Shown here: positions 16,432 through 23,276 of the stretch, in pieces | Numbering within the stretch: the first letter of the stretch is position 1 | Layout of the letters: every line of letters starts with the position of its first letter | Source of the DNA: Conexibacter sp. | Lineage (GTDB): Bacteria > Actinomycetota > Thermoleophilia > Solirubrobacterales > Solirubrobacteraceae | Assembly (NCBI GenBank): GCA_025964055.1 | Contig: JAOPZP010000376.1 | Coordinates: 1-32,606, forward strand | Direction: 5' to 3' | Length of the DNA: 32,606 nucleotides | Made by a program: the position numbers and the translations under genes | Notes under the pieces: generated by a model | The model's database searches: none | What the model saw: only the letters and a program-made list of their open reading frames with translations | What the model was told of the DNA's origin: nothing

Positions 16432-16463
16432 CGCCGGACCAAGTACGGTGATATCATTACACC
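16428..16463 (+). promoter_or_regulatory. Promoter with AT-rich dyad element 6 upstream of the CoA ligase
   Basis: The dyad GGTGATATCATTACACC (16447-16463) has matching GGTG/CACC ends and is the most symmetric copy of the repeated element. A -35-like CTGACG (16428-16433) and a -10-like TATCAT (16452-16457) flank an 18-nt spacer, so the dyad covers the -10 box. CTGACG to ATTACACC is 28 nt, the same geometry as upstream of the carboxylase operon. Confidence 0.55.
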
Positions 16464-16513
16464 GAACGCAGTTGTTCGGGGCTTACTGAGGCATTCTTGG
16501 AGGGCGGCGACCG

Positions 16514-18103
16514 ATGGGCGATCGTGGTTCGGCGTGGGACTGGGTGGCGGCGCAGGCGGAGCGATCTCCAGACCGTCGGTTCATCTTCTTCGAAGGCGAG
16601 TGGCTGACGTACGGCGACGTGGTGGCCCGGGCCGACGGTGTGGCCCGCGGCCTCAGCGTCGTGGGCGTCTCCAAGGGCGACCGCGTCGCCTTCCTCGCGG
16701 GCAACTCCCCGGACTACTTCGTCACCTTCCTGGCGGTCGTCCGCCTCGGAGCGCTGTTCGTGCCGATCATCGACGGCTCCAAGCTGCCCGAGATCGAGTA
16801 CGTCATCAACCACTCCTCCTCGTCCTACCTGGTCACCGACGAGGCGCACCTGGGCGAGATGGGCCTGGCGTCGGCGGACCTGATGGCTGACCTACGGCAC
16901 GTGTTCCTCCTTCCTCAGCCCGAAGGGGACGCCGCCGCGGAGAGCGGGCTCCCGGACGCCGGCCCCGAGCGCCTGACGCTGGACGACCTGCGCGCCATCG
17001 AGGCGCCGTCGCCGTCGGTGCACGTGTCGGGCGACGACGACCTCGGGATCTTCTACACGTCGGGGACGACCGGCAAGCCGAAGGGCGCGGTGCTGCCGCA
17101 TCGGGGGCTGGCCGAGGCCGGGCACCTGATGGCCGAGCGCCTGCAGTACGGACCGGATGACGTCGTGCTGTGCGCGCTGCCGCTGTTCCACGTCGGCGGC
17201 CTGCACTACTGCATGGCGCCGGCCATCGCGGCGCGCAGCGGCGTGATGCTCCAGCGCCGGTTCAGCGTGAGCCGCTTCTGGGCCGACGTCGAGAAGTCCG
17301 GTGCGACGGCGGGCCTGCTGATGCCGGCCATGATGGCCATGCTGCTCACGTTGCCCGAGGCGCCCGACGATCGCGACCATTCCCTCAAGCTCGTGTGCTC
17401 CCACTCCCGCGACCAGAAGTTCTCCGGGCGCTTCGGCGTCGACATCGCGACCACCTGGGCGCTCAGCGAGGGCAGCGGGATCGGCACCTTCACCGCTCCG
17501 GGCTACGAGCGCCACGAGGAGAACCTCATCGGATGGCCGCTGGGCAACGGCGAGCTGAAGATCGTCGACGAGTTCGGCGCGGCGTTGCCCGCCGGCGGCG
17601 TGGGCGAGATCTGCATCCGTCACGACTCGCTGATGCGGGGCTACTGGAACGACTCGGTCCAGACCCGGTTCACGCTGCGGGACGGGTGGCTGCACACCGG
17701 CGACGTCGGCCGCCTGGACGACGAGGGACGGCTCTTCTTCGAGGGGCGCGTCAAGAACATGATCAAGCGCGCCGGCGAGAACGTCGCGGCAGAGGAGGTC
17801 CAGGCCGTCATCACGCAGCACCCGGACGTCGTCGAGTGCGCGGTCATCGGCGTGTCGGACCCGATCCGGACCGAGGAGGTCAAGGCGTTCGTCGTCTGCA
17901 CGGACGGCGCGTCGCTGTCCGGCGAGCAGCTGGTCGAGTGGTGCGAGGAGCGCCTGTCGAGCTTCAAGGTGCCGCGGTACGTCGACTTCACGACGGACCT
18001 GCCCAAGAGCACGACCGGGAAGATCCAGCTGTTCAAGCTCCGCGCGCTGCCCGAGCAGACGGGCTGCTGGGACCGCGCCGCGGCCGAGGGAACCGGACGA
18101 TGA
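16514..18103 (+). CDS. Acyl-CoA synthetase (AMP-forming)
   Basis: ANL-superfamily ligase of 529 aa that activates a carboxylic acid with ATP and CoA. Motifs in order are YTSGTTGKPKG (181-191), TTWALSEGSG (the A5 region, with Trp-Ala instead of Tyr-Gly), GWLHTGDVG, GRVKNMIKRAGENVAAEEVQ, and PKSTTGKIQ with the catalytic lysine K503. It is of normal length and complete. GGAGG ends about 10 nt before the ATG. In context it would load the imported acid, or a beta-keto acid made by the carboxylase, onto CoA. The gene order ligase then APH-fold kinase recalls levulinate-type systems. The specificity pocket cannot be read here. Confidence 0.93.
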   Translation: MGDRGSAWDWVAAQAERSPDRRFIFFEGEWLTYGDVVARADGVARGLSVVGVSKGDRVAFLAGNSPDYFVTFLAVVRLGALFVPIIDGSKLPEIEYVINHSSSSYLVTDEAHLGEMGLASADLMADLRHVFLLPQPEGDAAAESGLPDAGPERLTLDDLRAIEAPSPSVHVSGDDDLGIFYTSGTTGKPKGAVLPHRGLAEAGHLMAERLQYGPDDVVLCALPLFHVGGLHYCMAPAIAARSGVMLQRRFSVSRFWADVEKSGATAGLLMPAMMAMLLTLPEAPDDRDHSLKLVCSHSRDQKFSGRFGVDIATTWALSEGSGIGTFTAPGYERHEENLIGWPLGNGELKIVDEFGAALPAGGVGEICIRHDSLMRGYWNDSVQTRFTLRDGWLHTGDVGRLDDEGRLFFEGRVKNMIKRAGENVAAEEVQAVITQHPDVVECAVIGVSDPIRTEEVKAFVVCTDGASLSGEQLVEWCEERLSSFKVPRYVDFTTDLPKSTTGKIQLFKLRALPEQTGCWDRAAAEGTGR

Positions 18104-18138
18104 CCCTGCCACGGGCCGCCGAGGCGTCGCGACCGTGA
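18100..18138 (+). CDS. 12-codon mini-ORF bridging ligase and kinase genes
   Basis: The ATG at 18100 overlaps the ligase stop (ATGA, 18100-18103) and encodes MTLPRAAEASRP before a TGA at 18136-18138. That TGA overlaps the GTG start of the kinase (GTGA, 18135-18138). It is overlapped at both ends, so it could hand ribosomes from one gene to the next. It may equally be chance; no function is claimed for the peptide. Confidence 0.25.
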   Translation: MTLPRAAEASRP

Positions 18139-19178
18139 CGACCGGGTCGCCGGCCGCCGCAGACGCGGCGGAGCTGGTCGAGCGCCTTCGGCCGTTCGTC
18201 GCCGAGGCCCTGCCCGAGCTGTCCTCGCTCTCCTCGGCGCGGCGGCTGACCGGCGGCCTGTCCTGCCTGACCTACCTGGTCGGCGGCGACGGCTGGGAGG
18301 CGATCCTCCGCCGTCCGCCGCGGGGCGCGCCGCCACAGCACGACTTCGCCCGTGAGTTCCGCGTCCTCGAGCGTATGTCGAGCGCCACGTCGATCCCGGT
18401 GCCGCGGCCGCTGCTGCTCTGGGAGGACCCGTCGGTCATCGGCGCCCCGTTCTTCCTCATGGACCGGGTGGAGGGCGTCGTCCTGGGCCGAGACACCGCG
18501 CCGGCGCTTCGCGCCCAGCTCGACGGTGCCCAGGTCGGGACGCTGCTCGTCGAGGTGCTCGCCGACCTGGCACGGGTGCCGCCCGAGGTCCTGCCCAGCC
18601 GCAAGGCAGAGAGCGGCTACCTCGAGCGGCAGCTGGGCTTGTTCCGGAGGCTGTGGGATGCGAACAAGACGCGCGAGGTGCCCGAGGTCGAGGAGCTCGC
18701 CGCGTGGCTGGAGTCCCACCGTCCGACGACGCAACGCCTGTCGGCCGTGCACGGTGACTTCAAGATCGACAACGTCATGTTCGTGCCGGGCGGCGAGCCC
18801 GGTATCGCCGCCATCCTCGACTGGGAGCTGGCCGCCGCGGGCGATCCGCTCGTCGACCTGGGCTGGCTGCTGTTCTTCCTGACCCTCGACGCCCAGGACG
18901 AGCTCGAGCTCGGCGACCACGCGATCCGGGCCGGCACCGCGTTCCCGGCGCGTGGCGAGCTGGCCGACCGCTATGCCTCGCGCACCGGGCTGGACCTCGC
19001 CGAGCTCCCCTGGTACGTGGCGCTGTCGGGCTTCAAGCTCGCCGCGATCATGGAGGGCTCGTACCGCCGGTACCTCGAGGGCGACCGCGACTACCCGCAG
19101 TTCGCCGCGCTCGAACACGCCGTCGTGCGCTGGGCGCGGCGCGGCCTGCGGGCCGCTCGGTCCGAGCTGGCGCTCTAG
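18135..19178 (+). CDS. APH-fold phosphotransferase (ACAD10/LvaA-like acyl-CoA kinase candidate)
   Basis: Aminoglycoside-phosphotransferase-fold kinase of 347 aa, starting at GTG 18135. It has the N-lobe LTGGLSCLTYLVGG loop and an AILRRPPRG segment with Arg where most kinases have the ATP-binding Lys. The catalytic loop HGDFKIDNVMF is at 206-216 (D208, N213), and the metal-binding ILDWE holds D229, followed by AAAGDPLVDLGW. The LRRPP segment is characteristic of the kinase domain of ACAD10/ACAD11 and bacterial relatives such as LvaA, which phosphorylate 4-hydroxyacyl-CoAs so that phosphate can be eliminated. Position directly behind an acyl-CoA ligase fits such a role better than antibiotic resistance. 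Substrate is inferred only. Confidence 0.85.
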   Translation: MTTGSPAAADAAELVERLRPFVAEALPELSSLSSARRLTGGLSCLTYLVGGDGWEAILRRPPRGAPPQHDFAREFRVLERMSSATSIPVPRPLLLWEDPSVIGAPFFLMDRVEGVVLGRDTAPALRAQLDGAQVGTLLVEVLADLARVPPEVLPSRKAESGYLERQLGLFRRLWDANKTREVPEVEELAAWLESHRPTTQRLSAVHGDFKIDNVMFVPGGEPGIAAILDWELAAAGDPLVDLGWLLFFLTLDAQDELELGDHAIRAGTAFPARGELADRYASRTGLDLAELPWYVALSGFKLAAIMEGSYRRYLEGDRDYPQFAALEHAVVRWARRGLRAARSELAL

Positions 19179-19196
19179 CCGCGTTGGACCGACATA

Positions 19197-19212
19197 GGTG
19201 TATCATTACGCT
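19197..19212. promoter_or_regulatory. AT-rich dyad element 7 (candidate operator)
   Basis: GGTGTATCATTACGCT is a clear two-half-site dyad (GGTGTATC and, on the other strand, AGCGTAAT) in the 78-bp spacer upstream of the BadH-like gene. It includes a -10-like TATCAT (19201-19206). It matches the elements at 4547 and 16447 through the shared TATCATTA centre. Confidence 0.52.
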
Positions 19213-19220
19213 AAATGCGA

Positions 19221-19243
19221 AGCGCCCGGCTTCCGGGCACGCT
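19221..19243 (+). promoter_or_regulatory. Stem-loop in leader of BadH-like gene
   Basis: GCCCGG (19224-19229) pairs with CCGGGC (19233-19238) across a 3-nt loop; outer AGC/GCT could extend the stem past a 2-nt bulge. It ends a few bases before the Shine-Dalgarno AAAGGGGAG. It may influence translation initiation or be incidental in GC-rich DNA. Confidence 0.25.
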
Positions 19244-19256
19244 GAAAGGGGAGTCG

Positions 19257-20012
19257 ATGTCGTCACGAGTTGCGCTGGTCACGGGCGGTGCCAGGGGAAT
19301 TGGGCGTGCTATCGCCCTGCGCCTCGGTGAGGAGGGCCATCCCGTCGCCGTCGCCGACCTGTCCGCGGACGGGGCCGCCGACGTCGCTCGCGAGATCAAC
19401 GACGCAGGCGGACGCGCGATCGCCCTGCCTGTCGACATCACCGACTCGGCGGGGGTCCGGGACGCCGTCGCCATCGCCAACGAGGAGCTGGGGCCGATCG
19501 AGGTCCTGGTCAACAACGCCGGCTGGGACGACCTCATGCCGTTCGTCGAGACCGACGAGCCGTTCTGGGACCGCGTGATCGACATCAACTACAAGGGCGT
19601 GCTGCGCCTGACCTCGGCCCTGCTGCCGGGCATGCTCGAGCGGCGCTGGGGGCGCATCGTCAACATCGGCTCCGACGCGGCGCGAGTCGGCTCCTCCCAC
19701 GAGGCGGTCTACGCCGGCGCGAAGGGCGCGGTCATCGCGTTCACGAAGACCATCGCCCGCGAGAGCGCCCGGGCCGGCGTCACGGCCAACGTCGTCTGCC
19801 CAGGCCCGACCGACACGCCGCTGCTGGGCGAGATCGTCGGCGCCGCGGAGGACTCCGCCAAGGTCATCTCGCGCATGACCTCGGCCGTGCCGATGAAGCG
19901 CGTCGGCCAGCCGTCCGAGATCGCCGCCGCGGTGGCGTTCCTGGCTGGGGAGGACGCCGGGTTCATCACAGGCCAGACGCTGTCCGTCAGCGGCGGCCTC
20001 ACCATGGCCTGA
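19257..20012 (+). CDS. badH: BadH-like 2-hydroxycyclohexanecarboxyl-CoA dehydrogenase
   Basis: Short-chain dehydrogenase of 251 aa, closely resembling Rhodopseudomonas BadH as I recall it. Shared stretches are VNNAGWD, LPGMLERRWGRIVNI, SDAARVGSS-EAVYA, NVVCPGPTDTPLL and the C-terminal DAGFITGQTLSVSGGLTM. The nucleotide motif is TGGARGIG (9-16) and the triad is S139, Y152, K156. BadH oxidises 2-hydroxycyclohexane-1-carboxyl-CoA to the 2-keto form with NAD, one step before BadI ring cleavage. AAAGGGGAG just before the ATG at 19257 supports this start; an in-frame ATG at 19215 would suit a leaderless transcript from the TATCAT box. It leads an operon with a thiolase and a crotonase. Other alicyclic hydroxyacyl-CoAs are possible substrates. 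Confidence 0.88.
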   Translation: MSSRVALVTGGARGIGRAIALRLGEEGHPVAVADLSADGAADVAREINDAGGRAIALPVDITDSAGVRDAVAIANEELGPIEVLVNNAGWDDLMPFVETDEPFWDRVIDINYKGVLRLTSALLPGMLERRWGRIVNIGSDAARVGSSHEAVYAGAKGAVIAFTKTIARESARAGVTANVVCPGPTDTPLLGEIVGAAEDSAKVISRMTSAVPMKRVGQPSEIAAAVAFLAGEDAGFITGQTLSVSGGLTMA

Positions 20013-20013
20013 G

Positions 20014-21177
20014 ATGAGGATGCCCGAACCGCTCATCGTCGCCGCCGCTCGCACGCCGATCGGGCGCGCGCACAAAGGCTCGCTCGTCGATGTCCGGCCG
20101 GAGGACCTGGCCGCGCTGGCCATCGACTCGGCGCTCTGCCAGGTCCCGGCGCTCGAGCGTGATGCGATCGAGGACGTCATCGTCGGCTGCGCGTTTCCCC
20201 AGCAGCAGCAGGGGATGAACGTCGGCCGGCGCGTTGCCTTGCTGGCGGGGCTCCCCCCGAGCGTGCCGGGGACGACCGTCAACCGCTTCTGCGCGTCGAG
20301 TCTCCAGGCCATCCGGATGGCGGCGCACGCCATCCGCGCCGGGGAGGGCGACGTATTCGTCGCTGCGGGGGTCGAGTCCGTCTCGCGCGTCAACGGGTAC
20401 CCCACCGGCGACGATCGCCATCCGCGCCTCCATGGCGACGACGCGGTGGCCAATGCGTACGTGCCCATGGGGATCACCGCGGAGAACGTCGCACGGCGAT
20501 TCGGTGTCGAGCGCGACGAGATGGATCGGTTCGCCCAGCGGTCGCACGAACGCGCCGTCGCCGCCCAGGACGCCGGGTTCTTCGAGCGCGAGATCGTCCC
20601 CTGCGTCCGGCCCGACGGCTCGGTCGTGCGGGACGACGACGGGCCCCGACGCAACTCGTCGCTCGAGCGGCTCGGCCAGCTCGATCCCGCCTTCCTCCCG
20701 GAGGGCACGGTGACCGGCGGCAACTCCTGCCCGCTGAACGACGGCGCGGCGGCGGTGGTGCTCATGAGCGACGCGGCCGCCGAGCGGTTCGGCGTCCGGC
20801 CCGTCGCGCGGATCCTGGCGTCGGCCGTCAGCGGCATCGAGCCCGAGCTCATGGGGATGGGCCCCGTGGTGGCGGCGCGCCGCGCCCTGGAGCGCGCGGC
20901 GCTGAAGGTCGCCGACCTCGACGTCATCGAGCTCAACGAGGCCTTCGCGGCCCAGGTGCTGCCCGTGTGCCGCGAGCTGGGGATCGACCCGTTCGGTGAC
21001 ACGCTGAACCCTCACGGCGGCGCGATCGCCCTCGGCCATCCGTTCGGCATGTCTGGCGCCCGGATCATGGGCACGCTTCTCAAGGGTCTCGGCTCGCGCG
21101 ACGTCGAGCTTGTCCTGGAGATGATGTGCGTGGGCGGCGGACAGGGCATGGCGATGGTCGTCGAGCGCGTGGCATGA
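20014..21177 (+). CDS. Acetyl-CoA acyltransferase (thiolase)
   Basis: Degradative-type thiolase of 387 aa, cleaving 3-ketoacyl-CoA with CoA to acetyl-CoA and a shortened acyl-CoA. It has nucleophile C93 in NRFCASSLQAI, His342 in GGAIALGHPFGMSGAR, and the proton-shuttling C372 in CVGGGQGMA. The start is one base after the BadH stop; an ATG two codons later is equally possible. No Shine-Dalgarno is visible, so coupling to badH is likely. The stop overlaps the next gene (ATGA, 21174-21177). Together with the BadI-like and BadH-like enzymes it would process the ring-opened dicarboxylyl-CoA. Confidence 0.93.
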   Translation: MRMPEPLIVAAARTPIGRAHKGSLVDVRPEDLAALAIDSALCQVPALERDAIEDVIVGCAFPQQQQGMNVGRRVALLAGLPPSVPGTTVNRFCASSLQAIRMAAHAIRAGEGDVFVAAGVESVSRVNGYPTGDDRHPRLHGDDAVANAYVPMGITAENVARRFGVERDEMDRFAQRSHERAVAAQDAGFFEREIVPCVRPDGSVVRDDDGPRRNSSLERLGQLDPAFLPEGTVTGGNSCPLNDGAAAVVLMSDAAAERFGVRPVARILASAVSGIEPELMGMGPVVAARRALERAALKVADLDVIELNEAFAAQVLPVCRELGIDPFGDTLNPHGGAIALGHPFGMSGARIMGTLLKGLGSRDVELVLEMMCVGGGQGMAMVVERVA

Positions 21178-22001
21178 CCCCGAGCGACGCGCGCTCCGGC
21201 GGCCCGTCGGCGACCGTGGACCTGCAGTGCTCGGGCTCGATCGCGACGATCCGCCTGGACCGCCCCGAGGCCCTGAACGCCTTCGACCGCCGGCTGGGCG
21301 AGGACCTGCTCGCCGCGCTGCGCCGCGTCGCCGCCGACGACGCGATCCGCGCGGTGGTGCTCACCGGCGCCGGGCGTGCGTTCTCCTCCGGCTTCGATCT
21401 CACCACCGTTCGCAACGGCGACTTCGTCGCACCCGACGGGCGCCCGGACCTCTACCGGATCCTCGTCGAGCGCTTCCACCCGTCGATCGCCTGCATCCGC
21501 CAGATGCCCAAGCCCGTCGTGGCGGCGGTGCGCGGACCAGCGGTCGGGATCGGCGTCTCGCTCGCATTGTGCTGCGACCTTGTCGTGGCGTCCGAGAACG
21601 CGTACTTCCTGCTGGCCTTCATCAACCTCGGCCTCGTCCCCGACGGGGGCGCGTCGCTGTTCGTGCCCAGTCGCGTGGGCATGACGCGCGCGACGCGGAT
21701 GGCCATGTTCGGCGAGCCCGTGCCCGCGCACCAGGCTGCGGAATGGGGGCTGATCGACGACGCGTATGCCGATGACGAGTTCGACGCACGGTTGGATGCG
21801 CTGCTCGAACGGCTCGGTGCCGGCCCGACGCGGGCCTACGCCGGAATCAAGCGCCAGCTGAACTACTGGCTCTCCGCGCGCATGCGCGAGCACCTGGAGC
21901 TCGAGGCGTCGATCCAGCAGGAGCTGACCGCCACCTCCGACTTCCGCGAGGGCATCAGCGCCTTCGTCGAGAAGCGAGGGGCGAGCTTCACCGGTTCCTG
22001 A
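21174..22001 (+). CDS. PaaG-like enoyl-CoA hydratase/isomerase
   Basis: Crotonase of 275 aa starting at the ATG overlapping the thiolase stop; the open frame upstream to 21126 is inside the thiolase and not used. The oxyanion motif is GRAFSSGFDL, and the second is RGPAVGIGVSLALCCD. AFINLGLVPDGGASLFVPSRVG carries an Asp in the position of the catalytic aspartate of PaaG-type isomerases (GLIPDxGG) in place of a hydratase Glu, and HQAAEWGLID is also PaaG-like. A double-bond isomerase or ring isomerase/hydratase role in the BadH operon is plausible. The thiolase-crotonase overlap indicates coupled synthesis. Confidence 0.85.
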   Translation: MTPSDARSGGPSATVDLQCSGSIATIRLDRPEALNAFDRRLGEDLLAALRRVAADDAIRAVVLTGAGRAFSSGFDLTTVRNGDFVAPDGRPDLYRILVERFHPSIACIRQMPKPVVAAVRGPAVGIGVSLALCCDLVVASENAYFLLAFINLGLVPDGGASLFVPSRVGMTRATRMAMFGEPVPAHQAAEWGLIDDAYADDEFDARLDALLERLGAGPTRAYAGIKRQLNYWLSARMREHLELEASIQQELTATSDFREGISAFVEKRGASFTGS

Positions 22002-22035
22002 CGCCTCGTCGCGCGCGTCGCCGCGCGACGACCGA

Positions 22036-22070
22036 TTGACTTCGGGGATAATCCTCTGTTAGATTACACT
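22036..22070 (+). promoter_or_regulatory. Promoter with AT-rich dyad element 5 upstream of the ABC importer
   Basis: A -35 box TTGACT (22036-22041) is followed after 17 nt by TTAGAT (22059-22064). The core ATTACACT (22063-22070; element 22055-22070) overlaps the -10/start region. TTGACT to ATTACACT is 27 nt, close to the spacing upstream of the carboxylase operon. Confidence 0.55.
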
Positions 22071-22073
22071 TAT

Positions 22074-22093
22074 CATCCGGATATCCCCGGATG
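22074..22093 (+). repeat. Inverted repeat in leader of binding-protein gene
   Basis: CATCCGG (22074-22080) and CCGGATG (22087-22093) form perfect 7-bp arms separated by 6 nt. The repeat lies between the promoter and the Shine-Dalgarno GAGGAGAG (22101-22108). It could be a second operator or an RNA hairpin in the 5' leader. Confidence 0.4.
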
Positions 22094-22115
22094 TCTGTCT
22101 GAGGAGAGAGCGTTA

Positions 22116-23276
22116 ATGGTCGATCGTCGTATGACCTTGAGTCGACGTGCGCGGTGTTTGGTGGTGGTCGCCGCCGTCGCGGGGATGGGAACCGCGGTCG
22201 CGGGTTGTGGTGACAGCAGCACGGGTCAGAAGACTGCCGCGGCGGCCCCGTCGGCCGCAAGCAGCGGGCTTCAGGAGGCCGAGAAGTTCGTCGCGGCGCA
22301 CAAGTCCGCCCCCACGAGCGTCGGCGCGCTCGAGCCGCTCTCGAAGCGGCCGCCGCAGGGCAAGAAGCTCGTGTACCTCTCATGTGGCGTCCCGCTGTGC
22401 ACGCTGATCGGGCAGGGAGTCCAGGAGGCCGCGCAGCAGTTGGGGTGGAAGGTCCAGCAGCTGACGGCGGGCGCCCTGCCCGAGACCGTCTCCAACGCCT
22501 GGAACCAGGCTCTTCGCCTCAAGCCCGACGGCGTCCTCTCCGTCACCGGCTCCAGGGCGCTCTACAAGCGCCAGCAGGCCGAGTTCGCCAGCAGGGGCGT
22601 CCCGCACGTGGCGCAGGCGGTCCTCGACCCGACCAACGACGGCCTTATCGCGGTGTTGTCGGGTCCGAAGAACTACGTCGAGCGCGGGAAGTGGATGGCC
22701 AACTGGGTCGTCGCCGACACCAAGGCCAAGGCCAACGTCCTGTACTTCACGACGCCTGACTTCCCGATCGTCAACTCGACGCTCGACGGCTTCAAGGCCG
22801 AGATCAAGCGGCTCTGCGACACCTGCGCGGTGGAGAGCCACGACGTCCCGACGTCGTCGATCGGCAAGGAGCTGCCCAGCCAAGTCGTGAACGCGGCACA
22901 GCGCAACCCGAAGGCCAACTACGTCGTCGTGCCCTACGGCGACGTGACCATCGGCATCCCGCAGGCGCTGCAGGCCGCCGGGCTCGCCAACCGCGTCAAG
23001 GTCATCGCCGCCAACCCAGCGTTGACGAACCTCGCGAACATCAAGTCCGGCACCGCCGAGGTCGCATCGGTGGCCGAGGGCAACAAGATGTCGGGCTGGA
23101 TGATGGTCGACGCCATCGCCCGCAAGCTGGTCGGCGACAAGCTGCCGCTGGACACCTACGCGCGGTTGCCGCCGCACCAGTACCTGACGGCGGACAGCAT
23201 CGAGGACCCCAAGCAGCCGTACGTCGGCGTCGCGGGCTACCAGGACGAGTTCGAGCGTTTGTGGCAGCTCCGGTGA
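22116..23276 (+). CDS. ABC transporter substrate-binding lipoprotein (sugar-type, CUT2 family)
   Basis: Periplasmic-binding-protein-like type 1 lipoprotein of 386 aa. The N-terminus has basic residues, a hydrophobic stretch (15-29) and lipobox VAGC with C31 as the lipidated cysteine, then a Ser/Ala-rich linker. The body resembles ribose/xylose-type binding proteins (VYLSCGVPLCTLIGQGVQEAAQQLGW at the start of the ligand fold). Two cysteine pairs, C90/C95 and C234/C237, could form disulfides outside the cytoplasm. GAGGAGAG lies about 8 nt before the ATG. The stop overlaps the ATPase start (GTGA). Location in an alicyclic/CoA catabolic island suggests the ligand is the pathway substrate and not a sugar. 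Confidence 0.9.
   Translation: MVDRRMTLSRRARCLVVVAAVAGMGTAVAGCGDSSTGQKTAAAAPSAASSGLQEAEKFVAAHKSAPTSVGALEPLSKRPPQGKKLVYLSCGVPLCTLIGQGVQEAAQQLGWKVQQLTAGALPETVSNAWNQALRLKPDGVLSVTGSRALYKRQQAEFASRGVPHVAQAVLDPTNDGLIAVLSGPKNYVERGKWMANWVVADTKAKANVLYFTTPDFPIVNSTLDGFKAEIKRLCDTCAVESHDVPTSSIGKELPSQVVNAAQRNPKANYVVVPYGDVTIGIPQALQAAGLANRVKVIAANPALTNLANIKSGTAEVASVAEGNKMSGWMMVDAIARKLVGDKLPLDTYARLPPHQYLTADSIEDPKQPYVGVAGYQDEFERLWQLR

Noticed and set aside
18135-19178. Aminoglycoside resistance gene
   Set aside because: The fold matches, but the LRRPP segment and the position behind an acyl-CoA ligase fit the ACAD10/LvaA-type acyl-CoA kinase group.
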